A stretch of 12,862 nt of DNA from Psilocybe azurescens. Its lineage: Eukaryota > Basidiomycota > Agaricomycetes > Agaricales > Agrocybaceae. The notes under the pieces are model-generated. The model saw only the letters and a program-made list of their open reading frames with translations. It made no database searches and had not been told where the DNA came from. The position numbers and the translations under genes were made by a program. Every line of letters starts with the position of its first letter. Positions within the stretch are counted from its first letter, which is position 1. Positions 1-8,339 of this stretch are shown here, in pieces. The DNA lies in the NCBI GenBank assembly GCA_023853785.1, contig JAJIRX010000438.1, positions 1-12,862 of the forward strand, written 5' to 3'.

Positions 1-952
1 AATAGTGACCTCTCTAGAGCAGGTTTCCCATGCTGCAGAACGAAGATCGGCGATAGCTGCGCCACCACGTCAATCTGGTCGGATGTGTTGAGAGGAGCGT
101 GTTCGTCCACTTGATGGCAAACTCTCCCTCAATGACTCTGACAAATTGGATTTGCTCCTCTCTGTTGGCTTTGAGAGCTCTGCGGGGCGTGGCCCCAGAA
201 TCAGCAGAGATCAATAAAGTAGTAGCGAAGCGGGATGTGATCCGACTTCGCCCTGAGCGTTGTGCACCCGGGTGACCTCGCCGTCAGGGTTTGGTCCGGT
301 TGCACGAATACCAAATCAATCACTGTTGAGCGAAAGCCTTGGATGCGGGGGTAGAAGGTTGGCCCCAGGTTCACAAAAGGAGCCCGTTGCAAGCCTAATT
401 CCGCTGCAGTGTTGAGGAGTTGGTGTAGCTCCTGGATGGCAGCGATGGCCTCCATCCCATTCCTGGGAGTGGATGTTAAAGTCACCCCCATATAAATGAA
501 AGGTGGAAGTGAGGCCACCTCCTCCGCCAGGAGGAGAGCGGCCGTATGGGTGTTAGTCCGAGTAGACGTTCATCAGATTGTAGCACTGTCCATTTCGCGA
601 ACAGGCTGAGAATTAACACATCGCGATGATCAATTAGATCGCTGACGCATCAAGGGGGCGAAACTCCTTCAAGCGGTTAGACACATAGGCCATAACCCTT
701 GGGGCGAGTATCGGGTTCAGGGTTACGCACCATGAGCAACCAGGATGGATGCAAAGGGGCGCCGATAACATCATCGCCAGACTTACGAGAAGTGGACGGT
801 GCGGTGCGTACAAACCTCCAGGGAGGTTCTTGGATGAAAACAATATCGTATGCTAATACAAAATGTTCGAGTATAGTTTCTACGCTTAGGCTGGACTTTG
901 CACAGTTGAAACTCAAAATTCTAACCGGAAGCTCCTGGACGGTTTGACTCAT
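1..952 (-). pseudogene. LINE ORF2, N-terminal endonuclease domain, frameshifted and cut by window edge
   Basis: The start codon at 950-952 opens an endonuclease/exonuclease/phosphatase domain that would nick target DNA to prime reverse transcription. The first 91 residues (677-952) contain RILSFNCAKSS and DIVFIQEPPW, where the Glu is the metal-binding catalytic residue. The frame then shifts: YVSNRLKEFRPLDASAI follows from about 700 to 640, and NGQCYNLMNVYSD near 600-560. At 475-486 the active-site motif GDFN can be read, but one G appears to be missing in a run of five, so the main frame reads a nonsense peptide there. The 201-470 part returns to frame with FRSTVIDLVF and the C-terminal SDHIPL catalytic motif. 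Positions 1-110 resemble the linker between endonuclease and reverse transcriptase (PLNTSDQIDVVAQ in one frame). Catalytic motifs are preserved but scattered over frames, so the copy is recently dead and not functional. Confidence 0.82.
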
Positions 953-953
953 C

Positions 954-2515
954 CTAATGACTGCTGGTTAGGGATTGATGAAGTGAAAGAATTCTTCGTA
1001 CCACACGATATATTCTTTCGACATGCCAAAGCTGATCGAACCTGTGACTCCAGAACACGCAAAGCGCTCGCCCTGGGCACCGTGATTCTTTCCACAGTTT
1101 GGGTAGCGAGGGGTGTGAGGGCAGGGCTCTCCACCAGGCGTGGGTGCTGAGGGTCCGCCTTCGGATTGCCTTTGTAGCAGCCTGCAACGGCGCGATGCTC
1201 CTCCAATTTGTGAGGACCAGAACATCGTGGACATTTGGCGGCAACTGCATGGCGACCGACTGGATGGCCCCACTTCCAACACGAAGTGCAGAGGGGGACG
1301 CCGGAGCTCTTGAACTAGAACGTATCCAGAGGGGGCGACCCTGAACATGAACTGTTTGTCAACGAGCTGGCGGCCGGGCACCGAGGCGGTGTCCCAGATG
1401 TCAAAGAAAGCAGTGGCGGTGGTGCTTGCCTTGGAAGTGCGAACTACACGGGGATCCCCGCATAGAATGTGATGAAGACCAGATGGGAGAGGCTTTGAGT
1501 GCCGAAGCGATCTCTTCCGTTCGGTGAGATGATCCAGGTCATAATGAGTACCTTAGAACCGAGGAACGTCAACAATTCGTAAGAACGACTTGGACGTGGG
1601 CATGCCGACCTGGCGTGAACTTGTGGTGGGTCTTGAAATGAGCAGTGACCGCGCCACGGAGGATCTCCATGTCACGCTTCGCTGGGGACTTTGTCGGTGG
1701 GTACGGAGACCCATCGTAGGCAACTCTCAACACCAAGGACCTTAAACTGGGAAGGGGCGTCTGCGGACAGGTCCTTGAACAGAGTGGTGAGATTAGCATC
1801 TTTCGCATGATCTCCCACGTCGATGAGCATCTGGCGCCTTGAGGGGCCGTGTGAAGTGTAGTCCGGGATCCTCCTGCCCTTGCGGGAGGGGAAGGGAGCG
1901 GAGGGCAGCCGGCATAGCTGGCTGCTGGATATGTGCCTTCTGCGAGCAGCCTCAGCGTAGGAAGCGGGGCAGGACGCACAGGGGCGGGAGGAAGAGGGAG
2001 GCACTGGAGGGGGCCTCTGATTGGGCACAACCGGTTTCTTGGCCGGGGGGGCGGGGTTGAGGAGGAGCAGGGGGAGGAGGAGGAGGCTGATCAGCCTGCC
2101 CTTTCCCTTGTCCTGCTGTGCTCGAGTAGGAGGCCTGGCCTACAGCGCTCCTACGAGAGGAGCGAACAGGTTCAGCCGGGGGTCATAACGACGTCGTCAT
2201 CACCAGCCCACCGTGGTCAGACCAAGCGGGGGGGAGGAGATGCGGAGAGGGTCTGGAGAAGTAGGACCGATGGCCAAGGGCCTTCAAATGGTGTCGTCTT
2301 CTGCAGCGAAAATCTCCTGTCGCACGGATTGGGAGGATGTTCTCGGGAGTGGGCGTAGTGCCCAGGTCCCCATTGAAGGCATCACGGGTGAAATCAACCA
2401 CCGCTTGTGCCAGGGATGTCCCCATAGGAGACGAATGAAGGTCGATGTGAGTAGAGTTGACATACCCGACGATCGTCCTGAGTGCTCCCATGATCCTTTG
2501 ACTATCTTCTACCAC
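954..2515 (-). pseudogene. LINE ORF1 (gag-like nucleic-acid-binding protein), frameshifted
   Basis: This is the ORF1 product of the LINE, expected to coat the element RNA in the ribonucleoprotein. Reading from the N-terminal side, a 110-residue piece (2183-2515) contains ALRTIVGYVNSTHIDLHSS. A proline-rich stretch follows (about 2110-1870; G-rich on the plus strand). Next come RQMLIDVGDHAKDANL and VLGVESCLRWVSVPTDKVPS (1672-1835), then in another frame ILRGAVTAHFKTHHKFTPGR (1569-1670). About 1330-1400 reads FDIWDTASVPGRQLVDKQF. The C-terminal part has a run of zinc-knuckle-like motifs: CTSCWKWGHPVGR, CPRCSGPHKLEEHRAVAGC, and CPHTPRYPNCGKNHGAQGER. In the first, the expected final Cys reads as His; in the third, the second Cys reads as Tyr. 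The stop codon at 954-956 is one base from the ORF2 start. At least four frame changes make it a pseudogene. The N-terminus is uncertain. Confidence 0.75.
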
Positions 2516-2930
2516 ATCGGAATCTCCGTAACTGAGTGATAGGTATTAGGGGAGTCCTCCATATCTTCGTCCTCAGACCTCGCCCCGGCGAAGGAGCGTC
2601 GGAGGGCTGGGCGGTGTTGTCCCTGGCAGTAACCGTGGGAGTGCAATGACAAGACGACTGCCTCGACAACTTGGCAGAGCAGCTGGGCTGGGCGGTGCGT
2701 GCCCCACGTGAAGCAGGGACCGGGCCTTGACTATAGGTATCTCGAACAGCAGGAAGCGCCCGCTGTAGGGACCGGGGATGCAGTCGATGAAGGTTGAGCT
2801 GCGGGGGATCTGGCTGAGGAGGTCACCGACCGAAAAGGGGACGGTGGCCTTGTGGGTTGCTGTTTAGGCCGGCATAGATAGGTGAGACCTAGGCTACGCT
2901 TGCCAATGGTGGTAGTGCTGGGGGTGGTTA
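2516..2930 (-). other. Probable ORF1 N-terminus or 5' UTR of LINE Z
   Basis: No convincing long frame is seen here. One minus-strand reading around 2515-2570 (TEIPDVVEDSQRIMG across a frame change) joins onto the ORF1 piece below it. The remainder, up to the copia integrase fragment, is GC-rich with no recognisable domain and is best explained as the 5' end of the LINE. The exact LINE/copia junction, somewhere around 2900-2985, cannot be fixed without a full-length relative. Confidence 0.4.
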
Positions 2931-2939
2931 CCCAAGTAA

Positions 2940-3893
2940 AGCTTTGTGTAGAACGTTTGCGACGATGAGCAGAAATTTCTCACGGTGGATACGTGGCAGT
3001 ACCAGAACAAGAAAGGATGAAAGCTCCTTTCATCGAAGATAGCTCATTCTGAGATAAAGAACTTCTTGGTGACAGGATTGTAAAACTGCCAACCCTTGTA
3101 CCCAGATGGATACCCAACAAAGATACACTTCTCTATATGCGATTGCAGTGATTTGCGCTTGTCTCGCTGAATATAGACATAAGCAGTGCACCCAAACACC
3201 CGGAAATGGCTAATATCAGGTTTCTTCTTGTACCAAGCAGTGTAGGGGCGTTGTAGCAGGCAGAGGCGCAGTAGGGAGCCGATTCCACACATGTACATAA
3301 GCAGAGACAGCTAGGACCCAAAACGACGCAGGTAGATTGGATTCATCTAACATAGCAGTAGCATGGTCAGAAATGGTGTGATTTGCACGCTCTGCAACTC
3401 CATTCTGCTGGGGCCTGTTCCTGGTGCTGTGACGTCGTACAATGCCGCACTGATCGAATTTGATGAAAGCAGCTGACATATATTCCCCAGCCTTGTCATC
3501 TTGAATAGCCTTGATTTTAGCGTTGAGCTGGTTCTCTGCATACGCTTTGAACATCTTAAAAGCCTCAACAGCGTCGCTCTTTCGCTTTAAGAACAGTACA
3601 GCATGCAGCTTGGTACAGTCATCAAGGAAAGTGATCCAGTAGCGATATCCCTCTGGACTGGCAACAGGGAGAGGTCCATGAAGGTCAGAATGGATGAGCT
3701 CAAGTGGTTCAAGTGATTCTCTTGTAGAGCTGGCAAATGGTGCAGATGTCATTTTGCCTGCCAGACATGCCTCGCAAATCGGATCAGGCTGATCTTTGGA
3801 GGTAACAACAAAACCGAACACGAGATCGCCGTGTATCAATTGCTTGATTGTAGCATGACTGTGGTGCGCTAGCGACGATGCCAAAGATTGATG
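2940..3893 (-). mobile_element. Copia retrotransposon fragment (copy 0), integrase region
   Basis: This is an internal fragment of a Ty1/copia element on the minus strand. It is bounded on the right by the LTR of copia copy 1, which begins exactly at 3894, and on the left by LINE Z. The integrase sequence is split by the copy 1 LTR just upstream of the GAG-pre-integrase motif LWHRR, so copy 1 must have landed in this gene. No LTR of its own is visible. Copy 0 is therefore the oldest visible layer of the nest. It probably belongs to the same family as copies 1-4, but no shared segment exists in the window to prove it. Confidence 0.8.
2985..3893 (-). pseudogene. Copia pol fragment: GAG-pre-integrase and integrase core
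   Basis: The integrase would insert element cDNA into the genome. From the N-terminal end the fragment has the zinc-binding HHCC region: LWHRR, then after a one-base deletion near 3871, LAHHSHATIKQLIHGDLV and CEACLAGK. The catalytic core follows, with first Asp in LELIHSDLHGPL, second Asp in QDDKAGEYMS (usual form SDNGGEY) and Glu in QQNGVAERANHT. I count 34 residues between the second Asp and the Glu, against the usual 35. After a frame change near 3290-3300, the conserved C-terminal block reads FRVFGCTAYVYIQRDKRKS, CIFVGYPSGYKGWQFY and FFISE. It is followed by TGA and then AIFDER. Relatives usually have Arg at that stop, which suggests a CGA-to-TGA change. Two frameshifts and a stop make it inactive. 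Confidence 0.88.
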
Positions 3894-4145
3894 TGTTAAA
3901 GGTGGTGAGTTCGGAAACGTGCGAGACAGCTGTGGTCCGAGTTTCGTGGTCACACTGTATCAGACAGAGTGGCAATGAGGGCCTGAAGTCCGAAGTGAGT
4001 AACTGAGTGTATTGAGACTGAACTAAGCTATCTACTTGCCTGAAGTCCGAAGTGAGTAACTAAGGAGTTCAAGCGGTGTACTACAGCTACATAGGTGTCT
4101 GTCATGTGATCCCATCAGTCTGAGTCTGAAATATCAATTCTAACA
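3894..4145 (-). repeat. LTR 1: 3' LTR of copia copy 1 (252 bp)
   Basis: The LTR runs TGTTA...TAACA, with short terminal inverted repeats, and is nearly identical to four other copies in the window (5281, 6683, 11112 and 12405). In the element's own orientation it starts TGTTAGAATTGATATTTC and ends CCACCTTTAACA. It is identified as the 3' LTR because a G-run polypurine tract and the RNase H stop codon lie directly on its internal side. It carries two copies of a 24-bp motif (3981-4004 and 4038-4061). Confidence 0.93.
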
Positions 4146-4152
4146 TCCCCCC
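4146..4152 (-). promoter_or_regulatory. Polypurine tract of copia copy 1
   Basis: On the minus strand GGGGGGA abuts the first base of the 3' LTR, the position where RNase H leaves the RNA primer for plus-strand DNA synthesis. The same tract, with five Gs, flanks the LTRs at 6935 and 12658 and is absent beside the solo LTR at 5281-5530. Confidence 0.85.
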
Positions 4153-4712
4153 GTGATCTGAACAGTCTCAGAAATAAAAAAATGAAATATACTCTAAACA
4201 TAAATCCCCATCTCCTCTTGGCAAAACTCAACCTTCGCAGCAGGCAGAGCCTTTGTAAGAATGTCTGCAACTTGCTGATCAGTTGAAACAAAGGTAGGGT
4301 TGATCATCTTGTCATTTACTGCATCGCGCAGCCAGTAGAAATGCAGATCCAGGTGCTTCATGCGTCCATGGTGTTCAGGATTCTTGGAGACGCTGATCGC
4401 AGATTGGTTGTCAATGTGAAGAGTCAAAGGTTTGTCAATGTGATAACCAAATTCGCGCAGAATGTTGCGCATCCATGCAATCTCCTTGCCTGCTTCAACA
4501 GCTGCAATGAACTCTGCTTCAGTAGTAGACAGCGCAACTATTCCCTGCAGTTTACTGCTCCAGCCAACTGCACCACCAGCCATAATCGTCACATAACCAC
4601 CTGTAGAGCGTCCGGTATCTTTGCAGTCGCCATGAGACGCATCGCAGTAGGTGCTGAACATGTCTAGACCCAGCTCGCCCGAGTAGTGCAACTTGTGATC
4701 AAGTGTACTCTT

Positions 4713-5182
4713 TGTTAGAAATAGACAATAATGCACAAATCAGTAGCTATACTGATGAGTAACAATAGAGTCAAATCTCAAATGCGCAACAATGACAAGT
4801 ATGATTGAAAATAGTAAATTGCTTCTGTAGACTCCAAATCTTGTTCTAGTGTCTTTGTTTCCTCAGACATAGTAGGAATACTGGTCTTTTACATGGTTAA
4901 GTGTCTAAAAATGGCGAGGCGTGACTATAGGTGTCCACAATATTGCGTCAAAACACCAAACATATAATTACGTGACAAATTATATATCACCGGAACTGTC
5001 TCAACGAGGGGATTCCGGATCAGTGATCAGAATTTGAATAACTTTACTCTACAAAAAGTTATTAACAGAACAGTGTGCAAAAACACCGAAAAGAGCGAAT
5101 TCTAACTAAGTGTCCATTTGTACAAGTCCAAATATCAAGTGTAGAACATTAGAAACAAAGTGTTTAATCACAAAAACTAACA
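4713..5182. repeat. Solo LTR of an unrelated LTR retrotransposon (470 bp)
   Basis: This A+T-rich block begins TGTTAGAAATAG and ends AAAAACTAACA, giving a 6-bp terminal inverted repeat (TGTTAG/CTAACA) typical of LTRs. It is flanked by CTCTT (4708-4712) and CCCTT (5183-5187), a 5-bp target duplication with one mismatch. The uninterrupted sequence in copy 2 (7496-7508) reads GTACCCTTCAAA, the empty site. It has no coding capacity and no resemblance to the 252-bp copia LTR beyond its ends. A single LTR left by recombination between two LTRs is the simplest reading. Orientation is undetermined; the minus strand has an A/T-rich TATATAATT-like stretch that could be a promoter element. Confidence 0.82.
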
Positions 5183-5280
5183 CCCTTCAAATAGCGCAAT
5201 AGATGTTTGACTGCTGCCCAATGTTTGGGACCAGGATTGCTGTTAAAGCGTGCCAGATAGGCAACAACATGTGCAATGTC

Positions 5281-5530
5281 TGTTAAGGTGGCGAGTTCGG
5301 AAACGTGCGAGACAGCTGTGGTCCAGTTTCGTGGTCACACTGTATCAGACAGAGTGGCAATGAGGGCCTGAAGTCTGAAGTGAGTAACTGAGTGTATTGA
5401 GACTGAACTATGCTATCTACTTGCCTGAAGTCCAAAGTGAGTAACTAAGGAGTTCAAGCGGTGTGCTACAGCTACATAGGTGTCTGTCATGTGATCCCAT
5501 CAGTCTGAGTCTGAAATATCAATTCTAACA
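5281..5530 (-). repeat. LTR 2: solo LTR of the same copia family (250 bp)
   Basis: This copy is nearly identical to LTR 1 but has no polypurine tract and no internal sequence on either side. It is flanked by a perfect 5-bp duplication, ATGTC (5276-5280 and 5531-5535). Removing it and one ATGTC restores the sequence present without interruption in copy 2 around 7590-7596. It therefore records insertion of a complete element into the reverse transcriptase/RNase H junction of copy 1, followed by LTR-LTR recombination that removed the interior. Confidence 0.93.
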
Positions 5531-6682
5531 ATGTCACTGCGGGTCATAGAGGCGAGATATTGAAGCGAACCAATGCAGCTGAGATAAGGAACATTTTGCA
5601 TGAATTGCAAATCTTCTGGTGACGAAGCACCCATTTCCTTGGTGAGAACAGTGCCAGGAATCATCGGAGTCAACACAGGGCTGCAATCGGTCATGTTGTA
5701 GCGTTCTAGAATGTCTAGAATGAATTGGCGTTGATGTAGAGCGATTGTGCGCGATTTGCGATCTCTGGTGATGCCTACACCTAGCAGGAACTCCGTTGGA
5801 CCAAGATCTCTGCATTTGAAGTGTTCAGCAAGCTGCTTGACTGCTCTATCAATCGCAGCTCCGTCCTTGCAAGCTATAGTGATATCATCGATGTAAATGG
5901 GCACAAACTTGCGAACATGGCCATCAGAGTAGATGTACACAGATCTGTCTGCTTCAACTCGCTTGAATCCCATTTGGGTGAGTGCAGCATGTAATTTGAT
6001 GTTCCACTGACGAGCTGACTGCTTGAGACCATACAACGATTTTCGGAGCCTGCAGACCTTGTTTGGAGCGCCTCATGGAATCCATCAGGCTGCGTCATGT
6101 AGATGTACTCATCTAAGTCTCCATTGGTGAAAGCAGCTGAGATATCAACAGAGCACAGTTCTAGGTCTTCCGCAGCAGCTATGGCAAATGTGGTGCGTAT
6201 TGTCGCAGGGCGAGGTGTAGGCGCATGGACTTTATGATAGTCACGTCCGGGACGTTGAGAGCAGCCTTGGGGCGACAATTCGGGCCTTGTAGCGTTCAAT
6301 GGAGCCGTCTGAATTGCGTTTTATGCGAAACACCCAGCTAGAGCCAATAGCCTTTTCACCTTGTGGCAGGTCCACAATGTCCCATGTGCGGTTTTGAAGC
6401 AAGGTGTTGTATTCAGCAAGTGCTGCTTCGCTCCATCGCTCAGAATCATCGCTTTTCATGGCCTGCTTGTAGTTGTGTGGATCTGAAGTTGAAGCAGCTC
6501 CTGCAAATTGAACTTCATCCATATCATCATCTAGAGACAGATTTGACTCGTTATCGTCCGCAGCAGAAGAAGGAGCAGGTGCAACCTTCCACCATTCACT
6601 AGGGGGCTTTGGGGGCGCGTGTAGAGCGGCGAGACAGCTCAATTGTGCCCTTAGGCGGACGAGGAATGCGAGGAGTGCGTAT

Positions 6683-6934
6683 TGTTAAAGGTGGCAAGTT
6701 TGGAAACGTGCGAGACACCTGTGGTCCAAGTTTCGTGGTCACACTGTATCAGACAGAGTGGCAATGAGGGCCTGAAGTCCGAAGTGAGTAACTAAGTGTA
6801 TTGAGACTGAACTATGCTATCTACTTGCCTGAAGTCCGAAGTGAGTAACTAAGGAGTTCAAGCGGTGTACTACAGCTACATAGGTGTCTGTCATGTGATC
6901 CCATCAGTCTGAGTCTGAAATATCAATTCTAACA
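6683..6934 (-). repeat. LTR 3: 3' LTR of copia copy 2
   Basis: A TGTTA...TAACA repeat of 252 bp with small differences from LTR 1 (for example GCAAGTTTGG for GTGAGTTCGG near its start). The internal-side neighbour is the polypurine tract, which marks it as a 3' LTR. It also contains the duplicated 24-bp motif. Confidence 0.92.
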
Positions 6935-6940
6935 TCCCCC
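6935..6940 (-). promoter_or_regulatory. Polypurine tract of copia copy 2
   Basis: GGGGGA on the minus strand directly abuts LTR 3, the plus-strand priming site. Confidence 0.82.
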
Positions 6941-6982
6941 GTGATCTGAACAGTCTCAGAAATAAAAGAATGAAATATACTC

Positions 6983-7754
6983 TCAAACATAAATCCCCAT
7001 CTCCTCTCTGCAGAACTCAACCTTCGCAGCAGGCAGAGCCTTGGTAAGAATGTCTGCAACTTGCTCATCAGTTGAAACAAACGTAGGGTTGATCATCTTG
7101 TCATTTACTGCATCGCGCAGCCAGTAGAAAGCAGAGTCCAGGTGCTTCATGCGTCATGGTGTTCAGGATTCTTGGAGACGCTGATCGCAGATTGGTTGTC
7201 AATGTGAAGAGTCAAAGGCTTATCAATGTGGTAGCCAAATTCGCTGCGAGAATGTTGCGCATCCATGCAATCTCCTTGCCTGCTTCAACAGCTGCAATGA
7301 ACTCTGCTTCAGTGGTAGAAAGCGCGAACTATTCCCTGCAGTTTGCTGCTCCAGCCAACTGCACCACCAGCCATAATCGTCACATAACCACCTGTAGAGC
7401 GTCCGGTGTCTTTGCAGTCGCCATGAGACGCATCACAGTAGGTGCTGAACATGTCTAGACCCAGCTCGCCCGAGTAGTGCAACTTGTGATCAAGCGTACC
7501 CTTCAAATAGCGCAAAGATGTTTGACTGCTGCCCAGTGCTTCGGACCAGGATTGCTGTTAAAGTGTGCAAGGTAGGCAACAACACGTGCAATGTCACCGC
7601 GGGTCATGGAGGCGAGATATTGAAGTGAATCAATGCAGCTGAGATAGGGAACATTTTGCATGAATTGCAAATCTTCTGGTGATGAAGCGCCCATTTCCTT
7701 GGTGAGAACAGTGCCAGGAATCATAGGAGTCAACACAGGGCCTGCAATCGGTCA
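6983..7754 (-). pseudogene. Copia pol 3' part: end of reverse transcriptase and RNase H, frameshifted
   Basis: The piece nearest 7754 reads LTPMIPGTVLTKEMG and [38 protein letters not shown], bridging both sites that are interrupted in copy 1. A one-base deletion near 7516 breaks the [10 protein letters not shown] block. RNase H then reads GTLDHKLHYSGELGLDMFSTYCDASHGD and GWSSKLQGIV, with an extra G near 7326. Two further indels lie near 7155 (a base missing from GCGTCCATGG) and near 7242. The stop TGA is at 6983-6985. It is more damaged than the homologous part of copy 1, although copy 1 carries the extra insertions. Confidence 0.88.
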
Positions 7755-7777
7755 TTTTTTTTTTTTTTTTTTTTTTT
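7755..7777 (-). other. Poly(A) tail of LINE A
   Basis: A run of 23 T on the plus strand marks the 3' end of the minus-strand LINE. It directly abuts copia copy 2 sequence, which is continuous at this point in copy 1. This is the expected scar of target-primed reverse transcription. Confidence 0.9.
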
Positions 7778-8339
7778 AAATCATCAATTTGTATACCAAT
7801 GCGCTGCAAGCAGTCCGGTTGCTAAGTACAAATGCCCGTCCAGGTAACTACTAAGAAACTGTTTGCCGAAGCACAAGAGTCCGTTGGAAACACTGAAGCC
7901 TACGATAAATGACCGTGCTGAACACATAGCAGGGTAGCTACTGTGGGGATATAACGCCAACCTCGATGCAGAACAAGAGACAAAGAGAAACTTATCTACA
8001 AAGAACAACCTCGCGGGATATAGGATAGGAGTGACCCTAGCCTTAGGAAGCCTGGGGTGGAGCGGATGCAACACCAGCAGGAGATATGCGCAGGGGCGCC
8101 CAAGTCAGCAGCGAGACTAGTGGTACCAGCTCTCCCTGGTTCCCACATACTCAACGCCGTTCGTAACGTGGCCCAGGTCCTGGGTGAAGGTAGTGAGTCG
8201 AACACCGAAGTGAGTGGCAAACAAGCCCCGGCGGCCTACCCCCAGATTAGCCAAACAACCACGAGCCAAGCGGATAATTGCCCCATGCCAATCAAGACCG
8301 CCAAACGAAGATTCCCCCCACAATGCCCAACGTCAGTTG
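7778..8339 (-). other. 3' UTR of LINE A
   Basis: No convincing coding frame is present. The stretch runs from the ORF2 stop codon (8340-8342) to the poly(A) tail. It aligns along its whole length with 10411-10987 of LINE B, at roughly 90% identity by eye, which defines it as the family's 3' UTR. The reading frames through it are open by chance. Confidence 0.78.

Larger units (their letters stand above)
1..2930 (-). mobile_element. 5' half of a Tad1-type LINE retrotransposon (LINE Z)
   Basis: Read on the minus strand, this stretch holds, in order, an ORF1 protein with CCHC zinc knuckles, the start of ORF2, and an apurinic-type endonuclease domain. That is the order found in fungal Tad1-clade non-LTR retrotransposons. 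The reverse transcriptase and poly(A) end would lie left of position 1. Both reading frames are broken by several small insertions or deletions, so this is a dead copy. The right boundary is approximate: copia integrase sequence is recognisable from about 2985 upward, and no LINE-like reading is seen beyond about 2570. The element probably inserted into copia copy 0, whose pol sequence stops here, but the left junction is outside the window. Whether it belongs to the same family as LINE A cannot be tested, because the two retain different halves. Confidence 0.8.
3894..6682 (-). mobile_element. Copia retrotransposon copy 1 (3' LTR plus RNase H and reverse transcriptase)
   Basis: This is a minus-strand Ty1/copia element seen from its 3' LTR inward: LTR (3894-4145), polypurine tract, RNase H, reverse transcriptase, and the region just before the reverse transcriptase. 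It is broken by two later insertions, 4713-5182 and 5281-5530. It is cut at 6682, where the LTR of copy 2 begins in the middle of a readable frame. The gag, protease and integrase portions and the 5' LTR should lie right of the window. The five bases before its LTR are TGATG (3889-3893), the expected target duplication to look for at the other end. Confidence 0.9.
4194..6682 (-). pseudogene. Copia pol: reverse transcriptase and RNase H, twice interrupted
   Basis: Reverse transcriptase and RNase H copy the element RNA into DNA. From the N-terminal side (6682 downward) the order is as follows: IRTPRIPRPPKGTIELSRR; SWVFRIKRNSDGSIERYKARIVA; a one-base insertion in a C-run near 6277; RPATIRTTFAIAAAEDLE; motif A SVDISAAFTNGD; a one-base loss near 6074; RKSLYGLKQSARQWN; and the YIDD catalytic motif at about 5900. 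TPMIPGTVLTKEMG and SLQYLASMTRSDI follow. The solo LTR at 5281-5530 splits the gene there, and the reading resumes at 5275 with [22 protein letters not shown]. The unrelated LTR at 4713-5182 splits it again. The RNase H part is intact in one frame, with acidic residues in FSTYCDASHGD, STTEAEFIAA and LHIDNQSAIS, then ADILTKALP and a stop at 4194-4196. All catalytic residues survive, so decay is by indels and insertions. Confidence 0.9.
6683..7754 (-). mobile_element. Copia retrotransposon copy 2 (3' end only)
   Basis: A second minus-strand copy of the same family as copy 1, closely similar over LTR, polypurine tract, RNase H and the end of reverse transcriptase. It begins exactly at the LTR end inside copy 1 coding sequence. 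It stops at 7754, where the poly(T) start of LINE A interrupts it within the sequence corresponding to 5694 of copy 1. CGTAT (6678-6682) is the predicted target duplication. Confidence 0.9.

Noticed and set aside
1839..2539. Plus-strand open frames rich in Gly, Arg and Glu
   Set aside because: They are the antisense shadow of the proline-rich, GC-rich part of LINE ORF1, whose conserved motifs read on the minus strand.
4341..4667. Plus-strand frame of 108 residues, similar to one at 7156-7458
   Set aside because: The similarity between the two is explained by copies 1 and 2 being the same element. The coding sense is the minus-strand RNase H.
4713..5182. MITE or DNA transposon
   Set aside because: The TG...CA ends, only 6-bp inverted repeat and 5-bp flanking duplication fit an LTR better than any DNA transposon class. 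A non-autonomous LTR element remains possible.
7755..7777. Long T run as an RNA polymerase III terminator or intrinsic terminator
   Set aside because: No tRNA- or SINE-like promoter boxes or stem precede it on the plus strand. It is the reverse complement of a LINE poly(A) tail, as is the T run at 10393-10410.
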